Part shown: in pieces, positions 13,240 to 17,192 of the stretch | How positions within the stretch are numbered: the first letter of the stretch is position 1 | Layout of the letters: the number at the start of each line of letters is the position of its first letter | NCBI GenBank assembly: GCA_026987155.1 | Contig: JALSNG010000025.1 | Location: 1 to 17,192 of the forward strand | Source: Thermococcus sp. | Lineage (GTDB): Archaea; Methanobacteriota_B; Thermococci; Thermococcales; Thermococcaceae | DNA length: 17,192 bases | Direction of reading: 5' to 3' | Notes under the pieces: generated by a model | What the model was told of the DNA's origin: nothing | Databases searched by the model: none | What the model saw: only the letters and a program-made list of their open reading frames with translations | Program-made: the position numbers and the translations under genes

Positions 13240-14919
13240 ATGAGGTTAAGGTCCCTTGGGATGGTTTTGATCGTTTTCTTTGTGTTTGGTGTGGTCGGCA
13301 TTTCCGGGGTAATGGCCGGGGACTCTCAGTCTTACTGGGTGGAGAGTCTCAGCGATGGCGGCTGGGTCCGGCTTACCTCCTCTACCCAGCTCGGCGACGG
13401 GAGCGTAGTTGCCGTGGGTTGGATTGCTGAGGAGAGGTACAATGGGGATTTGTTGGTGGTGAAGTTCTCTAAGTACGGCACCGTTGAGTGGGCCAAGCGT
13501 TACGGCGGTCCTAAGGACGACTACGCCACTGGCGTTGCCATAGGGCCAAACGGGGACATCATTGTGGTCGGCGCAACACAGAGCTACGGTGCGGGAAGCT
13601 ATGACATTTGGGTCCTCAGACTTTACCCGGATGGGAGGGTTAGGTGGCAGAGGACATACGGGGGCAGTGGCGACGACAGGGCAATGGGAGTCGCAATCGA
13701 CGCAAACGGAAAGATAATCGTCGTTGGAGGAACCACAAGTTTTGGGAGTTCACCTGGAAAGAGTTCAGACCTCTGGGCTCTGAAACTCAGTGGAACCGGG
13801 GACGTTGTGTGGAGCAGAACCTACGGCAGGACCAACTGGGATTGGGGCACTTCTGTAACAACGGACGGTGACGGTAACATATACGTCGGGGGCATCTACT
13901 GGGAGAGTGTTTCTGCTCCTTACAGTCCCTTTGGCAAGGGAGGTGACGCGTGGATCCTCAAGCTGGGTCCAAGCGGAAACGTCATCTGGAACAGGATATT
14001 CGGTGACGTTGGCAACGAGTGGGTGGCAGACATTGGACTCCTCGGAGGGGATGTGGTTTTCGTCGGTTCTACCAACAGTTTCGGTGCCGGCGACTACGAC
14101 CTCTTCCTCGGTAGGATGAATTCCTCTGGTGAGTTGGAATGGATGTGGACTTACGGTGGGCCCAAAAAGGATGTTGGAACTTCTATAACGGTTTTCAACC
14201 CGTCCTGTGCCTTTGCAGTTGGTTACACCTACAGTGACCCCGAACTTTCCGGCCCAAAGGCCCTGGTTGTTAGCTTCTCTCCGGAAAAGGGCAGGGCCGA
14301 CTGGCTGCGGGTCTACGGTGGTCCCGGTGGAGAGAGGGCCTACGGAGTATGGGCGTTTCCTAAGGCTTTCACAGTGGTTGGGAAAACCACAAGCTTTGGA
14401 AACGGTCAGGAGAACGGGTGGATATTGAGACTCCAGATCAGCGGTGTTCTTTTTAAGGATGGCGTCAGAGATTCCAACCTTGTCTCGAAGGTCTTCAAAC
14501 CGTGGAAATACGAGATAAAGCCCAGGACGGTTTCTCCTAACCTCATCGTTAAAGCTCCTAACCCATCGGTTACTCCGAGTGATGCGGCACCGCGGACGGT
14601 GGAGTTTAAGGTGACGCTCCAGTACTACCACGGTGCTCCGCCCGAGACCTCAACCACAACATCAAGCGCGAGCCCAAGCACAACCTCAACCACGAGTACG
14701 CTAACTTCCTCCACCTCAACCGCCGTTTCGTCTACAACCACTACCGTCAGTGAGACCCACACTTCCTCAACCCTAACCCCCATTAAAACGAGCTCAAGCA
14801 CTACCTCTCGGAGAAGTTCTACCACCGAAACCGTGGCGGAAAGTAACAAGGGAGGTATATGCGGTCCCGGTTTAGTGCTCCTACTCGCTTTGGGCGTCTT
14901 TTTTATGCGCCGCCGGTGA
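13240..14919 (+). CDS. Predicted seven-bladed beta-propeller surface protein with CGP-CTERM anchor
   Basis: The protein has 559 residues. A signal peptide (1-27, cut near VMAG) is followed by about seven repeats of 51-59 residues: each ends in a conserved Trp (84, 136, 191, 250, 301, 355), followed by a YGG-like turn (WAKRYGG, WQRTYGG, WSRTYG, WNRIFG, WMWTYGG, WLRVYGG) and contains a VVVG strand. Counting the N-terminal first blade gives seven, hence a propeller. A short beta region (400-462) precedes a Ser/Thr-rich, probably glycosylated linker (470-532). The end, ICGPGLVLLL then a basic tail (540-559), is the CGP-CTERM sorting signal of Thermococcaceae, with Cys541. It is likely processed and held at the cell surface. 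Ligand or partner is unknown. The fold is inferred from repeats alone. Confidence 0.85.
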   Translation: MRLRSLGMVLIVFFVFGVVGISGVMAGDSQSYWVESLSDGGWVRLTSSTQLGDGSVVAVGWIAEERYNGDLLVVKFSKYGTVEWAKRYGGPKDDYATGVAIGPNGDIIVVGATQSYGAGSYDIWVLRLYPDGRVRWQRTYGGSGDDRAMGVAIDANGKIIVVGGTTSFGSSPGKSSDLWALKLSGTGDVVWSRTYGRTNWDWGTSVTTDGDGNIYVGGIYWESVSAPYSPFGKGGDAWILKLGPSGNVIWNRIFGDVGNEWVADIGLLGGDVVFVGSTNSFGAGDYDLFLGRMNSSGELEWMWTYGGPKKDVGTSITVFNPSCAFAVGYTYSDPELSGPKALVVSFSPEKGRADWLRVYGGPGGERAYGVWAFPKAFTVVGKTTSFGNGQENGWILRLQISGVLFKDGVRDSNLVSKVFKPWKYEIKPRTVSPNLIVKAPNPSVTPSDAAPRTVEFKVTLQYYHGAPPETSTTTSSASPSTTSTTSTLTSSTSTAVSSTTTTVSETHTSSTLTPIKTSSSTTSRRSSTTETVAESNKGGICGPGLVLLLALGVFFMRRR

Positions 14920-14931
14920 GTTTACCGCAAC

Positions 14932-14946
14932 TGTTTTATTTTTTCG
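14932..14946 (+). terminator. T-rich stretch after the propeller gene, also possible TATA of the next gene
   Basis: The sequence TGTTTTATTTTTTCG starts 12 bp after the propeller gene stop. Oligo-T tracts act as terminators in Thermococcus. The same TTTTATTTT lies about 29-37 bp before the ATG at 14971, so it could equally be that gene's TATA box. Which role holds cannot be told from sequence. Confidence 0.35.
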
Positions 14947-14970
14947 GGGGTACTATATTCGGTGGTGACC

Positions 14971-15204
14971 ATGGATGTTTTTGAACTCGCGAGGCGCTAT
15001 CACGATGAGCTCGGCATAAAGGAGCCGAGCATGGCCACTATGGCGGCGGAGTTCTTCGACGATTTAGGACTCAAGATGGCGGAGTTCCTTCAGGGCGAAG
15101 GCTACGCGATACTGGGCACGAAGTTCGTGGACTACGATAAGAGCCTTGTTCTCGACGTATCAAAAGGAGAAAAGAGGTTCGAGATAACACTCCGGAAAAG
15201 CTAA
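14971..15204 (+). CDS. Small hypothetical protein, 77 residues
   Basis: I recognise no family. The protein begins MDVFELARRYHDELG and looks like two or three helices (2-14, 21-45) followed by beta strands (GYAILGTKFVDYDKSLVLDV, then RFEITLRKS). No signal peptide, cysteines or membrane segment are present. I choose ATG at 14971 because GGTGGTGA is directly upstream; the frame is open to a GTG at 14962 that lies within that ribosome binding site. Codon use and GC match the neighbours, so it is probably a genuine chromosomal gene. Its stop overlaps the stop of the convergent DUF4139 gene by 4 bp. Confidence 0.7.
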   Translation: MDVFELARRYHDELGIKEPSMATMAAEFFDDLGLKMAEFLQGEGYAILGTKFVDYDKSLVLDVSKGEKRFEITLRKS

Positions 15205-16499
15205 TAGCGGTTCTCGTAGTCAAAGACTATCTCCTTCTTTTCTCCAGGGTTAACCGTAACCTTGAACTCGACGTAGTTTGCCGTCTCGTCTATTGGCTGG
15301 ACGCTCGAGGTTAGGAGTTTCCCCCACTTGTGGTGCCTGATCACGACGGTCTTGGTTTCGTTCCCGAAGTTTTCGAGGGTAATCTTAACTTTGTAGTAGG
15401 CGTAGTGGTCGTCATGTCTTTCCTCAAGGACTACCGTGCTGCCCTTAAGGTCGTAGTCCCTTCCGATGCCTATCCTGAGTGTCTCCCCTTCCGGAGTGTG
15501 CTCTATGGCCCTCTCGCCGATGAAGAGCGACCCATCGTCGGTTTCCCTGTATATCTCAACTATTCCGGCGGGAAGAACCTTCTCGGTCTTGAAGGATATC
15601 GACTCGTAGACCGGGCCTTCCCGGGAATACGGCCAGCTCTCGTAGAGGTACTCCCTATCAAAGGGTGCCTCGAAGCTTATGTAGGGGTACATCATCTTGC
15701 TCGCAGGGTTTATGTCAACTACTCCAAGCTTGTAGAGATAGAACGCCTCCACCTTCTCCGGTTGACCAACGTTGACTTCTCCGGTTCCCTTCCCAGCCAT
15801 GGCATAGAGAACCCTTGGCTGGGGCTGGTAAAGCTGAACGTCGCCTGCAACCAAGAGAACCTTCGCGTCCCTGAACTTCTGGGCAGTCGGGTTATTAAGG
15901 ACTATGTAGCCGTAGAGCTTAGCGTTATCGCCGATGTAGAGCTTGTACCTGCTCTCCCAGCTCATGTTTGCAACGCGGTAGATGATGCTCACGTTGTACT
16001 TTCCTGCCTTCTCAGCCCCAAGGACGGCATAAACGCTCGCCTTCCCCTCAAGGTTTTTGGCTTTAAAGTATACCACCTCGTTAGGGTTTATGAGGTAGTA
16101 CCCGTCGCCCTCGATGGCTATCTTCCCGTTTTTGAAGCCGAGGAACTTTCCAGTAACTGTGTCGCCGCTCCTCAGCTTGACCTCGACCTCGCTTCCGACG
16201 TTGGCGCCGTAAACGTCTCCTCCCTGACCCCTGCTGAAGACTCCAAGAACCCTAACGCCCTCATCGAGCGGCCTTATCGTGACCTCCGCTATGTTCAGCC
16301 CGGCCAGCTCCTCAAGGGGGACCTCGTTCATGCCCTCCTTCAGCTCAAGCTCCAGCGTCTTCTCAACGACGCCTATCTTGGCGGAGTTGTACAGCACAAC
16401 CGTCGTATCTACCTGAGAGGCCTTGCCGCCCTGGAAGGAAAAGACCGCCAGAATTATCATCAGAATTCCTCCAATGCCTGCAATAATCTTCCGCTTCAC
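15201..16499 (-). CDS. Membrane-anchored DUF4139-domain protein
   Basis: The protein has 432 residues from a GTG start at 16499, which has GGTGAT four bases upstream and begins MKRKIIAGIGGILMIILAVFSFQGG, a signal peptide or N-terminal membrane anchor. The frame is open to a GTG at 16517, but that would lie near or upstream of the predicted transcription start. The rest is beta-rich and extracytoplasmic. Middle segments such as VSIIYRVANMSWESRYKLYIG and the C-terminal 'LENFGNETKTVVIRHH' stretch are typical of DUF4139 (PF13598), found in MuiA-like and many archaeal surface proteins. Molecular function is unknown. It is a single-gene unit, divergent from the acyl-CoA synthetase gene. Confidence 0.8.
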   Translation of the reverse strand: MKRKIIAGIGGILMIILAVFSFQGGKASQVDTTVVLYNSAKIGVVEKTLELELKEGMNEVPLEELAGLNIAEVTIRPLDEGVRVLGVFSRGQGGDVYGANVGSEVEVKLRSGDTVTGKFLGFKNGKIAIEGDGYYLINPNEVVYFKAKNLEGKASVYAVLGAEKAGKYNVSIIYRVANMSWESRYKLYIGDNAKLYGYIVLNNPTAQKFRDAKVLLVAGDVQLYQPQPRVLYAMAGKGTGEVNVGQPEKVEAFYLYKLGVVDINPASKMMYPYISFEAPFDREYLYESWPYSREGPVYESISFKTEKVLPAGIVEIYRETDDGSLFIGERAIEHTPEGETLRIGIGRDYDLKGSTVVLEERHDDHYAYYKVKITLENFGNETKTVVIRHHKWGKLLTSSVQPIDETANYVEFKVTVNPGEKKEIVFDYENRY

Positions 16500-16527
16500 T
16501 CCGATCACCACTAACACTTTGGACTTT

Positions 16528-16543
16528 GGGGTATTTATACCCC
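16528..16543. promoter_or_regulatory. Palindrome GGGGTAT-TT-ATACCCC over the DUF4139 TATA box
   Basis: A perfect inverted repeat with 7-bp arms and a 2-bp spacer contains the TATA box (leftward strand TATAAATA, 16532-16539), 33-40 bp before the GTG at 16499. A protein bound here would block the promoter directly, so this is a good operator candidate. It shares its half-site with the repeat upstream of trmBL2. Confidence 0.5.
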
Positions 16544-16601
16544 GGGCATCGCTTCAAACCGAGCCGAAACGAAAGAAACGATTGGTTGACGAATGGAAAC
16601 C

Positions 16602-16609
16602 CTTTTAAC
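16602..16609 (+). promoter_or_regulatory. Probable TATA box of the acyl-CoA synthetase beta gene
   Basis: CTTTTAAC lies 45-52 bp before the ATG at 16654, with GGAAACC just upstream as a possible BRE. The predicted leader carries a GGGGTGAT ribosome binding site at 16642-16649. Confidence 0.45.
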
Positions 16610-16653
16610 CCCCCGCTCGGAGTGAGAACTGTCAAGCTGATGGGGTGATTGAT

Positions 16654-17192
16654 ATGGACAGGATTGAAAAGGCTAGGGCAATCATCGAGAAGGCCAAGGC
16701 CGAAAACAGGCCACTGGTTGAACCCGAGGCGAAGGAGATACTCAAGCTCTATGGCGTCCCCGTTCCGGACTTCAAAGTTGCAACCAACGAGGAGGAAGCC
16801 GTTCAGTTCGCCAGGGAGATCGGCTATCCGGTCGTTATGAAGATAGTTTCTCCGCAGATCATCCACAAGAGCGACGCCGGGGGTGTCAAGGTCAACATCA
16901 AGAGCGATGAGGAGGCGAGAGAGGCATTCAAGAAGATAATGGAGAACGCCAGGAACTACAAGCCGGACGCTGACCTCTGGGGCGTCATCGTCTACAAGAT
17001 GCTCCCGCTCGGCAAAGAGGTCATAGTCGGTATGATCCGCGACCCGCAGTTCGGTCCGGCTATAATGTTCGGTCTCGGTGGAATCTTCGTCGAGATCCTC
17101 AAGGACGTCTCCTTTAGGGTTGCCCCGATAACCAAGGAGGAAGCCCTCGACATGATCAAGGAGATCAAGGCCTACCCGATTTTGGCGGGAGC
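16654..17192 (+). CDS. acdB: ADP-forming acetyl/acyl-CoA synthetase beta subunit (3' end cut by window)
   Basis: The first 179 residues are present, with about 50 expected to be missing compared with the usual 230-residue beta subunit. This enzyme (alpha2beta2) converts acyl-CoA, ADP and phosphate to acid, CoA and ATP, the main substrate-level ATP step when Thermococcales ferment sugars and amino acids. The chain is an ATP-grasp domain: GYPVVMKIVSPQIIHKSDAG at 57-76 carries His71, the residue known as the beta-subunit phosphohistidine in the Pyrococcus enzyme. FGLGGIFVEILKDVSFRVAP (143-162) is the typical ATP-grasp stretch. The start is set by GGTGAT four bases before ATG. The alpha subunit is not adjacent in this window, which agrees with the scattered subunit genes of T. 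kodakarensis (TK0465 from memory). Confidence 0.95.
   Translation, partial: MDRIEKARAIIEKAKAENRPLVEPEAKEILKLYGVPVPDFKVATNEEEAVQFAREIGYPVVMKIVSPQIIHKSDAGGVKVNIKSDEEAREAFKKIMENARNYKPDADLWGVIVYKMLPLGKEVIVGMIRDPQFGPAIMFGLGGIFVEILKDVSFRVAPITKEEALDMIKEIKAYPILAG

Noticed and set aside
13765..14631. 288-codon leftward open frame opposite the propeller gene
   Set aside because: It is a shadow of the repeat-rich surface protein; the translation has no recognisable motif and no ribosome binding site was seen.
14641..14835. Tandem DNA repeat in the Ser/Thr-coding stretch of the propeller gene
   Set aside because: The ACC/ACA/TCA/AGC-rich sequence is low-complexity coding for a glycosylated stalk, with no regular repeat unit.
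15330..16514. 394-codon rightward open frame opposite the DUF4139 gene
   Set aside because: It lies wholly antisense to a gene with a signal peptide, promoter and ribosome binding site, and its own product shows no domain. Such shadow frames are common in GC-rich codon-biased archaeal DNA.

Overview
The window looks like a chromosomal segment of a hyperthermophilic euryarchaeon of the genus Thermococcus. The evidence is a full-length reverse gyrase, a TrmBL2-type chromatin protein, a fused hexulose-6-phosphate synthase/6-phospho-3-hexuloisomerase, the beta subunit of an ADP-forming acyl-CoA synthetase, and a surface protein ending in the CGP-CTERM signal that is typical of Thermococcaceae. 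Genes are tightly packed, with ATGA stop/start overlaps, GGTGA-type ribosome binding sites and AT-rich TATA boxes about 35-45 bp before the starts. From memory, the order matches the T. kodakarensis neighbourhood of TK0465 (acyl-CoA synthetase beta), TK0470 (reverse gyrase), TK0471 (TrmBL2) and TK0475 (HPS-PHI); no alignment was run.

Layout, left to right. (1) 1-1396 is noticeably AT-rich. It holds the 5' end of an unknown leftward gene, then a rightward overlapping pair: a paired-HTH protein with a degenerate, integrase-like C-terminal half, and a small Roadblock/LC7-like protein. (2) 1401-5017 is one leftward operon: hps-phi, an FtsZ/tubulin-superfamily protein without the signature GTP-binding loop, a HAD phosphatase, a previously uncalled 59-residue protein, and a D-glutamate cyclase-family protein. 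(3) 5155-7831 is a rightward operon: a ureohydrolase-fold protein, a UPF0148 zinc-ribbon protein, a small winged-helix protein, and a secreted, membrane-anchored GH99-like glycosidase. (4) 7833-13141 is leftward: a SWIM zinc-finger protein, reverse gyrase with its own promoter, and TrmBL2. This is a DNA topology and chromatin block. (5) 13240-15204 is rightward: a predicted seven-bladed beta-propeller surface protein with a CGP-CTERM tail, and a 77-residue protein of unknown function. (6) 15201-16499 is leftward: a membrane-anchored DUF4139 protein. (7) 16654 to the right edge is the acyl-CoA synthetase beta subunit, cut by the window end.

How the parts work together. HPS-PHI run in reverse supplies ribulose 5-phosphate in Thermococcales, which lack a classical oxidative pentose phosphate route. 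Its operon partners have no established link to it. Reverse gyrase and TrmBL2 both shape chromosome topology at high temperature. The GH99-like, propeller and DUF4139 proteins act outside the membrane. The acyl-CoA synthetase beta subunit makes ATP from acyl-CoA. The least explained parts are the pseudo-FtsZ gene and the HTH/integrase-like plus Roadblock pair. I saw no rRNA, tRNA, CRISPR array or intact insertion sequence.
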